This document shows, in pieces, positions 26,534-35,667 of a stretch of 64,000 nucleotides of DNA. Location of the stretch: positions 1,773,001 through 1,837,000 of the forward strand of contig NZ_CP133267.1 of assembly GCF_030915465.1 (NCBI RefSeq), read 5' to 3'. Every line of letters begins with the position of its first letter. Position 1 is the first letter of the stretch. The notes under the pieces were generated by a model that ran no database searches, was not told the origin of the DNA, and saw only the letters and a program-made list of their open reading frames with translations. The position numbers were made by a program, and so were the translations under genes. Origin of the DNA: Neobacillus sp. PS3-34 (GTDB lineage: Bacteria; Bacillota; Bacilli; Bacillales; Cytobacillaceae).

Positions 26534-27297
26534 GAAAATATCCTCCAAACGAACGCAGCTGCGATTAAAAGTAGTAGTCCCCATTGAATGAACCTGCTAT
26601 ATGCATATCTTTTTTCTTCATAAAGGTAGGTTTTTTGAGTCCGGGAATTAAAGCCTCTTACTTCCAGTGCCATCGCTCGTTCCTTCGTATTGATAAGGGA
26701 ACCAAGAACAACCGGTCCTAATAACGGCAAAAACGCCCTGATTCTAACGATTAATTTCCCTTCTGTCTCCATCCCCCTGCGCCGCTGTGCATCCGTAATC
26801 GTGCTCATTGTTCCCATCATTTCAGGAATGATTTGAAAAACAGAGCTGATTACATAACCGATTCTCGGGGACAATCCCTTGCGTACCAGGGATTCTACCA
26901 AATCTGACGGCTTTACTGTCAGGACCAGCACCATGAATGCACCAACAATGCCAAACACCCTCAGAGTGATTTTCAACGCATACAGCAGCCCTTCCTTATA
27001 CATCGTAAACGGGCCAATTTGAAATAGGGCGGTTTCATTATCAGGCTTGAATAATCCCTGTATGATGATGACGGTCAGCAGGATGAGAAGAACAAACCCA
27101 AAGACAGGCAGTGTTTTCCGGAACACTTTTCCCGCAAGAAGTAGAACAAGGCTTAGCCCCAAGCAGAGTATGGAAGCCGTGAATGATGGCAGAATGATAG
27201 GAACCAATATGGAAAAAAGAATGTAAATGAGCTTGGTGATTGGGTCAATATCATGGACAAAAGAATTTCTTTCTGTATATAAGCTAATCGATTTCAA
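26530..27297 (-). CDS. ECF transporter T component
   Basis: A 255-residue membrane protein with five to six helices. Two cytoplasmic coupling helices carry the Ala/Arg-Gly motifs, seen here as AQRRRGME and ALEVRGFN. The N-terminal IDPITKLIYILFSI is typical of the CbiQ/EcfT family. It links the substrate-binding S component to the two ATPases. It lies 30 bases from the S-component gene. Confidence 0.87.
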   Translation of the reverse strand: MKSISLYTERNSFVHDIDPITKLIYILFSILVPIILPSFTASILCLGLSLVLLLAGKVFRKTLPVFGFVLLILLTVIIIQGLFKPDNETALFQIGPFTMYKEGLLYALKITLRVFGIVGAFMVLVLTVKPSDLVESLVRKGLSPRIGYVISSVFQIIPEMMGTMSTITDAQRRRGMETEGKLIVRIRAFLPLLGPVVLGSLINTKERAMALEVRGFNSRTQKTYLYEEKRYAYSRFIQWGLLLLIAAAFVWRIFS

Positions 27298-27330
27298 GAA
27301 CTGTCACCATCTTTCTTTTGCAAAAGGCCG

Positions 27331-27936
27331 TTAATCAAGAGTCTCCACTTTATTATTGTTACTGTATAAATGCGCCACATTCTTTGGCAGGTTTCTGTAA
27401 ATCCCATAGCTGATTAAAACGACTAATAATTTATCCGGCACATCGACCACAATTTCATCGAGGAAGGACGCCAGCCACATAGAATCTGTTTTTGCCAGGA
27501 CAATCGCATACAGGGCATCTCCCCAAACATTGCCTGTCTGGCCTCCCCAGAAGCCGATATTGATTGGAGTCGAAACGATCGTCGCTACGAGGCCGACGAT
27601 TAATCCTGCAACCAAAGCTTTCGCCCAACTGGAAATGGAGCCTTTATAAAATAAGATCCCGATGGTTAAACCAATAGCCACACTCGTAATTCCATAAACA
27701 AATGATATCGGATCAACGGTCAGGCCATAAATAATATTGTTAATCGCCCCTGCCAACGCTCCAATAACCGGGCCTGCCAGGATACTTGCCAAAACCGTGC
27801 CAATTGAATCCAGCCAAAGAGGCAGCTTTAACAGCCCCGCAAATAGCTTCCCAATATAATTGATGCCTACCGCTGTCGGAATGAGCACGAGCGCTGCGGT
27901 AGAAAACCGAAACGACCATATACTTTGTTTTTTCAT
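27331..27936 (-). CDS. ECF transporter S component, probable nucleoside or base uptake
   Basis: A 201-residue protein with six helices: FSTAALVLIPTAVGINYIGK near the start and PLWLDSIGTVLASILAGPVIGALAG give the S-component pattern. The gene lies 15 bases after a nucleoside phosphorylase gene and ahead of the T and A components, so the substrate may be a nucleoside; this is inferred from context. GGGGAGG precedes the ATG. Confidence 0.78.
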   Translation of the reverse strand: MKKQSIWSFRFSTAALVLIPTAVGINYIGKLFAGLLKLPLWLDSIGTVLASILAGPVIGALAGAINNIIYGLTVDPISFVYGITSVAIGLTIGILFYKGSISSWAKALVAGLIVGLVATIVSTPINIGFWGGQTGNVWGDALYAIVLAKTDSMWLASFLDEIVVDVPDKLLVVLISYGIYRNLPKNVAHLYSNNNKVETLD

Positions 27937-27951
27937 TAATAAAACCTCCCC

Positions 27952-28704
27952 TTAACTTATTAAAAATTGATTATAGGACACAATGGCTTCCAACGCAGTC
28001 ATAATTTCTCTTTCTTCACCAAGTTTGCTGTCGTTTTTCTCATCCAAATAGTCGTTAATTCCCCCTTCAAGGTTCCCTTCTTGTTCTACGACAACGTTTA
28101 ATATGGAAGCGGTTTTTACACCGCGTAATCTTCCTATTGTAAACAGGGCCGCTGTTTCCATATCTGAACCTAGAATTCCTTTTGCTGACCAGTAGTTGTC
28201 AATTTGCTGTTCTTCTTCAGTATAAAAGCTGTCATGACATCTGACAATACCGGTATAATATTTATGTCCTAAACTTTTTGCAGCCCCAATTAAATGAAAG
28301 AGCAATTCCGTATCTGGTACCGCTGGAAAAGACCGATCAATATAAGCATCGGATGCTCCATCATTCCTTACCGCACCTGCTGCAATAATCAGGTCCCCCA
28401 AACGGATTCCTGGCTGGTTGGCACCGCAGCTGCCTATTCGAATCATTACATTCACGCCAATTCTCTTTAATTCCTCTACAGCGATTCCGGTTGATGTCCC
28501 GCCTATTCCAGTTGAAGTCACAAACACACGAACTCCTTTATAAGAGCCGGTGATGGTTCTGTATTCACGATTGTTCGCGACCTCTTCAGGCTGGTCCAAA
28601 AACTTTGCTGCTGCTTCTACACGGCCGGGGTCACCCGGTAATAAAGCATATTGAATTTTATAGTCATTCCCTATCCGGATATGCGGCTGGAGATTGTTTG
28701 TCAT
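27952..28704 (-). CDS. nucleoside phosphorylase, uridine phosphorylase-like
   Basis: A 250-residue PNP/UDP fold enzyme. LLPGDPGRVEAAA is the phosphate-binding start, TGIGGTSTGIAVEEL and RIGSCGANQPGIRLGD follow, and DMETAALFTIGRLRG carries the ribose-binding Met-Glu. It cleaves nucleosides with phosphate to a base and ribose-1-phosphate. It heads the ECF transporter operon, which suggests import followed by phosphorolysis. GAGGGG precedes the ATG. Confidence 0.87.
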   Translation of the reverse strand: MTNNLQPHIRIGNDYKIQYALLPGDPGRVEAAAKFLDQPEEVANNREYRTITGSYKGVRVFVTSTGIGGTSTGIAVEELKRIGVNVMIRIGSCGANQPGIRLGDLIIAAGAVRNDGASDAYIDRSFPAVPDTELLFHLIGAAKSLGHKYYTGIVRCHDSFYTEEEQQIDNYWSAKGILGSDMETAALFTIGRLRGVKTASILNVVVEQEGNLEGGINDYLDEKNDSKLGEEREIMTALEAIVSYNQFLIS

Positions 28705-28863
28705 TTTTAGAGCCCCTCATCAAAATATTTATTTATATAAATAGTGTACAAATGATATCCTCAAAAGGGAATTTTTTCATAAAGGGTAGCATCCTTAATG
28801 CTATTTATATTCTTCAGCGGCTTCATATAGGTTTGTTTCTTTTATTATCAGCAAATTCTCCCC

Positions 28864-28892
28864 AAAACAAATAAAGCTCCCAGACTTTCTAA
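28864..28892 (-). terminator. probable terminator after the CBO0543-like gene
   Basis: AAAGCTC and GAGCTTT around a 13-base loop, followed on the minus strand by a short T-rich run. Confidence 0.5.
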
Positions 28893-28902
28893 GAGCTTTG
28901 GA

Positions 28903-29400
28903 TTAGGATATTTTATAATCTTTCTTTAATTTAGACAGTAACATAAAGTTAGAAGTGTACATCAATATGTAAACAATAAATGAATAATAAATTTCCCATC
29001 CTTTGTATGTAAATACATGTAAAAGTCCTGATACATATTCCAACACCACATTAATTAAAGCAAGCAGGATTAAGTAAATTACTTTGACTCTATAAGGCCT
29101 ATGAAAAAACCATAAGTCATATACGTATACAAAAATATAGGTGGAAGGTCCATATACAAAAACATATAAAAATAAATCAAACAGCTCGAATTTCTTTGTA
29201 TCTAAAACGTCATAAAAATCCATTGGAGGTCCTGCAAGGAGATGGTCCATTGCAATTCCAATACTAATATTAAAAAGTACAATTAGGCAGCTTATGGAGT
29301 AAGGAAATCTTTTCGGAATGATATAAGTCACCAGCATCAGCAGTGCAGCAATGATTAAAAGAAAAATTTCATTTTGATCAAACCTTGTTGGAAGAGGCAT
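28903..29400 (-). CDS. CBO0543 family membrane protein
   Basis: A 165-residue protein with five helices. The end has the family pattern ALINVVLEYVSGLLHVFTYKGWEIYYSF, and the loop WFFHRPYRVKV precedes it. Role unknown. GAGGAG is eight bases before the ATG. It overlaps the upstream membrane-protein gene by 23 bases and is likely co-transcribed with it. Confidence 0.75.
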   Translation of the reverse strand: MPLPTRFDQNEIFLLIIAALLMLVTYIIPKRFPYSISCLIVLFNISIGIAMDHLLAGPPMDFYDVLDTKKFELFDLFLYVFVYGPSTYIFVYVYDLWFFHRPYRVKVIYLILLALINVVLEYVSGLLHVFTYKGWEIYYSFIVYILMYTSNFMLLSKLKKDYKIS

Positions 29401-29851
29401 TGATTTCTCTCCTCATTAATTTTTGAAAGAAATAATTAAATAAAAGCGAAAGAGTAATAATAGAAAGCCCGAACATACACCACAGAAAGGGCTTTGATAC
29501 CTCCATCTTCGTAATTCCATTCTTCTCATTAAAAACCTCAATTAGGAGTAACAAGAAGATCCACCCCATAGACAAACCTATCTTTTTATAATATGAACCC
29601 TTTAAATTTTGCAAAAAAAATAAAGAAACAGGCAAAATAATGATTCTGTCCATAAAAATATGCATTGAGTTAATGGCATTTCCCTTTATTGTGACCAATT
29701 GATAATTTAAAGCAAATATGTCGTAGCTGAGTATGGCTAAAAAAAGAATAATAAAATAATGAGCTGATGACGAAATATAGTTTTTGCGAAACTCTCCAAT
29801 TATAAATGCTACACATATAACGCTAAATATAGATTTCATTAAAAAGTACAT
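29378..29851 (-). CDS. uncharacterised membrane protein paired with a CBO0543-like gene
   Basis: About 157 residues with five hydrophobic segments and a basic C-terminus (QKLMRREIN). No conserved motif is recognised, but the size and topology match the CBO0543-type partner genes that occur in pairs in Bacillus. ATG 29851 with GGGG ten bases upstream is preferred to 29869. It precedes and overlaps the 28903 gene. Confidence 0.6.
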   Translation of the reverse strand: MYFLMKSIFSVICVAFIIGEFRKNYISSSAHYFIILFLAILSYDIFALNYQLVTIKGNAINSMHIFMDRIIILPVSLFFLQNLKGSYYKKIGLSMGWIFLLLLIEVFNEKNGITKMEVSKPFLWCMFGLSIITLSLLFNYFFQKLMRREINASSNKV

Positions 29852-30100
29852 TGATGGTACCCCGCCCATTAATTTCTAGGAAATTATCATTATTCTGTCC
29901 TAAATCCTTGAAAATATAAAAGGCCCTTCATGAACAGTAATTGTATAAGAGCATATTATTGGTCTTTTTATTTATAAATTGAATTTACATCTTAATAAAT
30001 TCAATTTATAAATAAATTTTGTTAATAATTTTAAAATTAATTATTTACATTTTAAATTCATGATTATATAATTTAAATAAATAAACGAAAGGATTTGATT

Positions 30101-30466
30101 ATGACTTATCCTGTTATTACAAATTGTCCTGTCTGCACTAAGACACTTAAAATCACAAAATTGCATTGCTCCCATTGCCAAACCACCATTGAAAATGAAT
30201 TTGAGCTGTCGAAGCTTGCTTCGCTGTCTAAAGAGCAGCTCCAGTTTGTTGAGACGTTTCTTGTTTGCAGAGGAAATATCAAGGAAGTCGAAAAGGAATT
30301 GGGGATTTCCTACCCTACCGTACGCGGCAAGCTGAACGATATCATCACCTCACTTGGATATGACACCACTAAGAAAAATGAAATCGACGAAAAGAAAATT
30401 GTATTAATGCTTGAACGAGGAGAAATTACCCCAGAAGAAGCGATTAAACTTTTAAAAGGTGAATAG
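30101..30466 (+). CDS. DUF2089 family protein
   Basis: A 121-residue protein. The N-terminus holds a zinc ribbon (CPVC and CSHC), then LASLSKEQLQFVETFLVCRGNIKEVEKELGIS and PTVRGKLNDI, an HTH-like pattern, and an EEAIKLL end of the SHOCT-like kind. It is a probable small transcription regulator. GAAAGGA lies seven bases before ATG 30101; the TTG reading to 30095 is not needed. It heads a three-gene operon. Confidence 0.82.
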   Translation: MTYPVITNCPVCTKTLKITKLHCSHCQTTIENEFELSKLASLSKEQLQFVETFLVCRGNIKEVEKELGISYPTVRGKLNDIITSLGYDTTKKNEIDEKKIVLMLERGEITPEEAIKLLKGE

Positions 30467-30474
30467 GAGGAATA

Positions 30475-30873
30475 ATGATGAGAGAAGAAATATCAAGAGT
30501 ATTAACAATGGTCCAGGAAGGAAAAATCGATTCTGAAAAAGGTGCCGAACTGATCCAGGTTCTGAAGGAAAAAGAAAAGGAACCAGCTGTCATTCTGCAA
30601 AAACCGAATAACCAGCAATATCTCGATAAAACATTAAAAATCAGGGTTGTTTCCAAGGATAACGACAATATTAATGTGAATGTCCCGCTTAAGCTTGTGA
30701 AAGCCGTCTTAAAAACTGGCCATAGCATTGCGGCAAGCATTCCACAGTCCGAAAAATATGTAAAAGACATCGATATCAACTTATTAATTGAAGCGATTGA
30801 TAGTGAATTAGTCGGCCAAATCGTTGACGTTCAATCGGCAAATGGCGATTCCGTTGCAGTTTTCATTGAGTAG
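30475..30873 (+). CDS. SHOCT-like / YvlB-type domain protein
   Basis: A 132-residue protein with an N-terminal SHOCT-like helix pair (ISRVLTMVQEGKIDSEKGAELI) and a C-terminal region with TLKIRVVSKDNDNINVNVPLKLV, the pattern that occurs in YvlB and its neighbours. It is eight bases from DUF2089 and probably translated from the same message (GGAGGAATA upstream). Role unknown, likely a regulatory or envelope-stress partner. Confidence 0.75.
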   Translation: MMREEISRVLTMVQEGKIDSEKGAELIQVLKEKEKEPAVILQKPNNQQYLDKTLKIRVVSKDNDNINVNVPLKLVKAVLKTGHSIAASIPQSEKYVKDIDINLLIEAIDSELVGQIVDVQSANGDSVAVFIE

Positions 30874-30881
30874 GGAACTCC

Positions 30882-31172
30882 ATGATCAAAGTTAAAGTCA
30901 AAACATCTAACAACATAAATTTGAACATCCCTGTTCCTTATGCCTTTTTAAACGCTGCCAGTTCAATCCTTACCTCCGAGATGCTTTTAAAGAGGCTTAC
31001 CAAGCTAGCAAATAAACATGCCGAGCATAAAGCCATCTCTTTTATGCCCTTCAATCATAAGCTTCCTAAACAGCTGCTAAAGCAAATACTCCGTGAATTA
31101 CGTCAACACAAAGGACTTGTGCTGGTGGATGCAAAATTAAAGGATGGAACAGAAGTTATGGTGAGATTATAA
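30882..31172 (+). CDS. small partner protein sharing the VPLKLV-type domain
   Basis: A 96-residue basic protein beginning IKVKVKTSNNINLNIPVPYAF, the same beta motif as in the previous gene, and ending with LVLVDAKLKDGTEVMVRL. It looks like a second copy of the previous protein's C-terminal domain. The gap to it is eight bases, with a weak GGGA site. It closes the operon. Confidence 0.7.
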   Translation: MIKVKVKTSNNINLNIPVPYAFLNAASSILTSEMLLKRLTKLANKHAEHKAISFMPFNHKLPKQLLKQILRELRQHKGLVLVDAKLKDGTEVMVRL

Positions 31173-31185
31173 TGATTTGAATAAA

Positions 31186-31213
31186 GATGCCTGATTTTCT
31201 CAGGCATTTTTTT
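31186..31213 (+). terminator. Rho-independent terminator of the DUF2089 operon
   Basis: GATGCCTGA and TCAGGCATTT with a run of seven T, 13 bases after the last stop. Confidence 0.9.
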
Positions 31214-31242
31214 CCGTAAAGACACTAAACCAGCCCCTTTTT

Positions 31243-31270
31243 AAAATTAATCAAACGTTTGATTAATTTT
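31243..31270. repeat. extended TAATCAAACGTTTGATTA palindrome, copy 3
   Basis: A perfect 28-base palindrome (14-base arms) around the same core as copies 1 and 2. It is 90 bases before the HAD gene and 30 bases after a terminator. Confidence 0.7.
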
Positions 31271-31359
31271 TATCAATGATTAAAAGCCCTTTACAGAAGG
31301 ATATCAATGACTTATCAAGAATAAGGAATTAAAGTGGAATTATAGGAGAATCATCCGAA

Positions 31360-32048
31360 ATGATTAAAGCAGTCATATTTGATTTAGACGGGACATTGTT
31401 AAATCGGGATGCTTCCGTACGGGCATTTATAAATTGCCAATACGAGCTGTTAACCAGTGGGTCTGCCATATCCCAAAAGAAACATACTCTTCAAGATTTA
31501 TTGAATTAGAATGCAGAGGATATGTATGGAAGGATAAAGTATACCAACAATTAGTTGATGAATTTAGAATTACTGGAATTACGCAGGAATTTTTGCTCCA
31601 GGATTACATCGAGCATTTCAAACAAAGCTGTATCCCCTTCCCCAATCTCATATATCTCCTGGAAAAATTAATGAGGAAATCCATCAGCATCGGATTGATC
31701 ACCAATGGAAAAGGCCAATTCCAAATGGACGTTATCGAGGCTTTAGGAATAAAAAAATATTTTAAAACGATTTTAATTTCCGAATGGGAAGGCATCAGAA
31801 AGCCTGATCCCGGTATATTTTATAGTGCTTTAGAACGGCTTAATGTACCCGCTCATCAAAGTATATACGTAGGCGATCACCCTCAAAATGACATACAAGC
31901 TGCCCGGAATGCAGGACTGACAGGTGTTTGGAAAAGAGATCCTCTCTGGGACCATGCGGAAGCTGACTTTATTATTGATGATTTGGCTGAATTGCTTTTA
32001 CTCATTGATGGCTTCGAAACCAAACGACAGGAGATGAACCGTATATGA
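31360..32048 (+). pseudogene. HAD superfamily hydrolase, single-base frameshift
   Basis: The frame opening at ATG 31360 (GGAGA ten bases upstream) reads MIKAVIFDLDGTLLNRD, the HAD nucleophile motif, but stops at 31507. The second frame takes over at about 31450 with WVCHIPKETYSSRFIE, then LITNGKGQFQM and YVGDHPQNDIQAARNAG. One missing A in TTAACC at 31451-31454 explains the break. A full product would be a 229-residue phosphatase of the YsaA/Gph-like type. ATGA overlap with the next gene indicates coupling. Confidence 0.78.
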
Positions 32049-32581
32049 AAAATATTAAATACAGATTCCTGGATTTAAAAGATTTGGATTCTTCCCTTTT
32101 AAAAAAGTTCAACCGCTATCAAGAGACAAATCGTGTTTGGTACGAACAAAACGGCGAATACGGCCGAAAAGCTGACCACTTTGTTGATGACTGGGACGAT
32201 GAGAAAAAGGAATTTGTTATTCATTCCTTAGTGAATTGCGTGAAATCTGGCGGGTTTGTTGCAGGAGCTTTTGCAGATAGTGATTTAATTGGTTTTGCGA
32301 ACGTGGAGGGTGAACGGTTTGGAAGCAATCATGAATATCTGGAGCTGCCCTATATTCATGTATCTAATGAAATCAGAAACAGCGGGATCGGCAGAAAATT
32401 GTTTGAACTTTGCTGTAAAAAAGCGAAACAGTTAGGTGCTAAGAAACTATATATCGCTGCCCATCCGTCTGAAGAAACACAGCATTTTTACCGATCCGTT
32501 GGCTGTACGTATGCGGCGGAAATTAACCAGAAGATATTTGAGAAGGAGCCATTGGATATTCAAATGGAAATTACTTTATAA
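32045..32581 (+). CDS. GNAT family N-acetyltransferase
   Basis: A 178-residue protein. The acetyl-CoA motif is PYIHVSNEIRNSGIGRKLFELCC and the C-terminal part has LYIAAHPSEETQHFYRSVG. Acceptor unknown. Its ATG overlaps the HAD stop codon, and the next NUDIX gene is 25 bases away, so HAD-GNAT-NUDIX form an operon. Confidence 0.85.
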   Translation: MKNIKYRFLDLKDLDSSLLKKFNRYQETNRVWYEQNGEYGRKADHFVDDWDDEKKEFVIHSLVNCVKSGGFVAGAFADSDLIGFANVEGERFGSNHEYLELPYIHVSNEIRNSGIGRKLFELCCKKAKQLGAKKLYIAAHPSEETQHFYRSVGCTYAAEINQKIFEKEPLDIQMEITL

Positions 32582-32606
32582 AAAATCGTAAAGGTGGAGC
32601 TTTCAT

Positions 32607-33104
32607 ATGGCTAATTCTATATATGTAAATTGGGGAGAGCATAGGGTCAAACTTACCTGGCATCCTAACAAAAATTTATCCGATTTTACAAATGTAACGA
32701 GCGTCCATGGCTTCTGCTTCCATGAAGGGAAAATCCTTTTAACCCAGGTAAAAGGAAGAGGATTCAATATACCCGGTGGGCATATCGATCCTGGCGAAAC
32801 ACCAGAAGAAGCATTTCATCGTGAGTCTTTTGAAGAGGGATACATAAAGGGGAAAATACGATATATTGGCGCCCTTGAAGTTAGCCATCAGGAAAACCTC
32901 CACTTTAATCCAAGCGGTAAGTATCCGCTGATCGGCTATCAAATGTTTTACAGAATGGACATTGATACTGTCCATCCCTTTCTACGAGAACATGAAGCCA
33001 CAGCTAGAATATGGGTTGAACCTGAAGAAATTCCATATGTAATGAACGACCATGAGCTTTCGCTGCTCGTTTTAGAAGATGCTTTGAAAATTCCTTTCTA
33101 TTAA
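32607..33104 (+). CDS. NUDIX hydrolase
   Basis: A 165-residue protein with the NUDIX box GGHIDPGETPEEAFHRESFEEGYI, close to GX5EX7REUXEEXGU (SFEEGY in place of the usual EEXGU). AAAGGTGGAG precedes the ATG. Substrate not predictable. It is the last gene of the HAD-GNAT-NUDIX operon and ends at a hairpin. Confidence 0.85.
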   Translation: MANSIYVNWGEHRVKLTWHPNKNLSDFTNVTSVHGFCFHEGKILLTQVKGRGFNIPGGHIDPGETPEEAFHRESFEEGYIKGKIRYIGALEVSHQENLHFNPSGKYPLIGYQMFYRMDIDTVHPFLREHEATARIWVEPEEIPYVMNDHELSLLVLEDALKIPFY

Positions 33105-33118
33105 TTTCTTTAATTTCA

Positions 33119-33147
33119 AAAAAAATAGCGCATTTGCGCTATAAAAA
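33119..33147. terminator. bidirectional terminator
   Basis: ATAGCGC and GCGCTAT with A and T runs on the outer sides, between the convergent NUDIX and DUF2642 genes. Confidence 0.75.
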
Positions 33148-33159
33148 GTGTGCCTGTTC

Positions 33160-33378
33160 TTATAATATACCCCTTCGCCCTATTAACCTGAAAAGGGCAA
33201 CAATCAATGCCAAGCGGATGATCAATCGGACTACACGTCCTCTGATTCGTGTTTGCATTACAAGTGTGTCACTGCCTACAGATAAAAGGGTACCAGTATA
33301 CGTCCCTTCTGTTGTTATTACTTCAACTTCTTGTCCAACAAGACGGCGAGCATTGCTTAAAAAATTTTCTCCACTCAT
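33160..33378 (-). CDS. DUF2642 family protein, small Sm-like fold
   Basis: A 72-residue protein: GENFLSNARRLVGQEVEVI, then GTYTGTLLSVGSDTLVM and a hydrophobic basic end with LIGRRGIL. The start at 33378 follows AGGAGAGGG; a longer frame to 33507 is rejected. DUF2642 proteins are short and mostly in spore-formers; role unknown. Confidence 0.75.
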   Translation of the reverse strand: MSGENFLSNARRLVGQEVEVITTEGTYTGTLLSVGSDTLVMQTRIRGRVVRLIIRLALIVALFRLIGRRGIL

Positions 33379-33529
33379 TACTTCCCTCTCCTTTCTTGTA
33401 ATAGTAAATGCAATATTATTAGAAAGGATTGGACGTTTTACTAGATTAAGAGTGGATTTTTTTTCGTATTCAATAGCATACTCTGGCTGGCTGGCCAGCT
33501 CCCGCATGTGCAGATAGGGCTGTTTTTAG

Positions 33530-34300
33530 TTATTTTTTTAAAGGCAGCCACGATAAAACATCCTGTATCGATTTATCCCAATATCCCCACTCATGCTCAC
33601 CAGGTCCAAAATCGGTCGTCAAATCATAGTTTGTTTTTTCACAGTGCTCTTTGAAACAAATATTGTCCTCATACAAAAAGTCCTCGGTTCCACAACTTTG
33701 ATATAGGAGCGGTTTTTGTTCATTCGTACCAGCTTTTTCTATAAGCGAAAATAAGTCATGCTCGGTTCCTGACACATTTTCATCTCCAAAGGCTAATCGA
33801 ATTACACCTTCCAAATCTGAATTTTTCATAATGTGGACAATATCCAATGCACCTGATAAACTGGCAGCGGCACTTATTTGGTCTGGGCGGTTCAACGCCC
33901 ATTTAAATGCTCCATAGCCACCCATCGAAAGCCCTGCAACAAAATTGTCCTCCCTGGCATCCGACAAGGGGAAAAACGACCTTGCGAGCGCAGGAAGCTC
34001 TTCTGTCAGGAATGTCCAGTACTTATTGCCATACTTCATATCGGTGTAAAAACTGTGATGCACCTGCGGCATGACTACAGCTAATCCAAGCGGTGCGACA
34101 TACCTCTCCAGAGCGGTCCTTCTCGTCCAAATGGTATCATCATCACTTAAGCCATGAAGCAGATATAATGTCTGGTGCTTATCTTTCACTGCTTTATTTT
34201 GCATTCCAATCTGAGTGGTCGTTTGCTGCGGTAGTATGACCGTCATGGATGTACTTAAATTGAGAACCTCTGAATAAAACTGACATTGAATAAGTGCCAC
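33530..34300 (-). CDS. esterase of the S-formylglutathione hydrolase / EstA-type fold
   Basis: A 256-residue alpha/beta hydrolase. [14 protein letters not shown] holds the oxyanion region, [14 protein letters not shown] the serine nucleophile elbow (GxSxG), and GEHEWGYWD the catalytic His. The start codon GTG 34300 is preferred because AAAGGA is eight bases upstream; an ATG at 34309 overlaps that site. Likely hydrolyses short esters; the physiological substrate is unknown. Confidence 0.85.
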   Translation of the reverse strand: MALIQCQFYSEVLNLSTSMTVILPQQTTTQIGMQNKAVKDKHQTLYLLHGLSDDDTIWTRRTALERYVAPLGLAVVMPQVHHSFYTDMKYGNKYWTFLTEELPALARSFFPLSDAREDNFVAGLSMGGYGAFKWALNRPDQISAAASLSGALDIVHIMKNSDLEGVIRLAFGDENVSGTEHDLFSLIEKAGTNEQKPLLYQSCGTEDFLYEDNICFKEHCEKTNYDLTTDFGPGEHEWGYWDKSIQDVLSWLPLKK

Positions 34301-34477
34301 TGGAAACATCCTTTCAGAATGACTATTTGATGCTTACATTTTACTCCTTTTGAAACCTATTATCGAATTCTCTCTTTTTATATCTATATATCAATATCCT
34401 TAACTTGAATTCAGTTAATGATCCGATAGATCGGTGGAATGTAGAAAAACAAAAAGATGAAATTCCTCAAAAAAAAT

Positions 34478-34507
34478 AGCCTTTGCTCTTAATGAGTAAA
34501 GGCTTTT
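34478..34507 (-). terminator. terminator of the PanE-like/acetoacetate decarboxylase operon
   Basis: AGCCTTTGCTC and GAGTAAAGGCT with a long T run on the minus strand, about 60 bases beyond the PanE-like stop. Confidence 0.8.
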
Positions 34508-34571
34508 CACAAAAGGGGAATACTAAATATTTTGACCAATTTCATTGACCAATATACATGTATTTCCGAAA

Positions 34572-35612
34572 TTAAATTTTTGCAGTGTCTAATAATAAGG
34601 CTTTAAATGAGTCAATATTTACAGTAAATTCAGGAACTATTTGCTTTTGTTCGGCTTCCTTCACCAGTTTAACAACCATGGCATTAAAGGGAGTTTGAAT
34701 ACCTAATTCTTTTCCTTTTTGCAAAACAACACCGTTTATAAAATCAATCTCTGTTTGTTTACCTTTTTCTAAATCCTGCAGCATACTTGCTTTTAATAAT
34801 GCATGAGCAGCATATTCAGTTCGGAAAAACTCGATTCGTTTTTCTAGATCAGCTTGTTCATTTATTGTAAGTTCATTATAATCTGTATTTTTTTCTGTCA
34901 AGAATTTCACATTTAATGCATGGCCTACTCTAATCGTTTCATCTGCTATGTTAGCCGCACTTGATACAGCTATTTCATTATTTAAAACCTCGCCAAATGT
35001 GCAGTTTAATGCAGCAGAAAGCCCACTTAAAGATGCATTTAACAGTAATTTGGACCATTTAGCTCCAATTAAGTTATCGGAAATATTTGTACCTCCGACA
35101 AAATTAAGTATGGATTTCACTTCTTTAACTCTATCAGTAATGGAGCCATCTAATTCACCGATATCAAAAGCATGTGCCTTGAATTGGTTGTATTCTGTGG
35201 TTAACTCAGAGACTCCCGGTTTTACCCAAGTCGCACCAAAATGAACTGCTCCTGAAATAACTCGTTCTACCCCTACTTGACTAGCTACCTCTTCCTCTGG
35301 TGTGCCATTTTGTAAAGAACAAACCAGACTTTTCTCGTGAAGATACGGAAGCAAATCTTTTAATATAGACTTGTTATACAATTGCTTTGTTAATAACAAG
35401 ACTAAATCATATTTCCCTTCCATTTGGTCAGGTGTAATGGCCTTAACTGGTATAGTCTCATTCAGCGTTCCTGTAATGACAGCACCTGATTGATTTAATG
35501 CGTCAACATGCTCTTGATTCACATCAATCAGTTCAACGTCTTGTCCACCTTTTGAAATCAATGCACCAATAATTGTTCCTAGTGATCCTGCCCCTAATAT
35601 CGCTGTTTTCAT
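34572..35612 (-). CDS. ketopantoate reductase family dehydrogenase
   Basis: A 346-residue protein with N-terminal Rossmann motif GAGSLGTIIGALISKGG, LLLTKQLYNK, CSLQNGTPEEEVA and the C-terminal KASMLQDLEKGKQTEIDFINGVV with the conserved Lys/Glu/Asn. This class includes 2-dehydropantoate reductases and relatives acting on other 2-keto acids. It is 55 bases from an acetoacetate decarboxylase gene and 230 bases from an esterase, so a pantoate role is less sure than a dedicated ketoacid role. Confidence 0.82.
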   Translation of the reverse strand: MKTAILGAGSLGTIIGALISKGGQDVELIDVNQEHVDALNQSGAVITGTLNETIPVKAITPDQMEGKYDLVLLLTKQLYNKSILKDLLPYLHEKSLVCSLQNGTPEEEVASQVGVERVISGAVHFGATWVKPGVSELTTEYNQFKAHAFDIGELDGSITDRVKEVKSILNFVGGTNISDNLIGAKWSKLLLNASLSGLSAALNCTFGEVLNNEIAVSSAANIADETIRVGHALNVKFLTEKNTDYNELTINEQADLEKRIEFFRTEYAAHALLKASMLQDLEKGKQTEIDFINGVVLQKGKELGIQTPFNAMVVKLVKEAEQKQIVPEFTVNIDSFKALLLDTAKI

Positions 35613-35667
35613 GTGTTATTCTCCCTTTTGTTCGTACTGAATTTCTTTTGATTATTTCTTAAATCAT

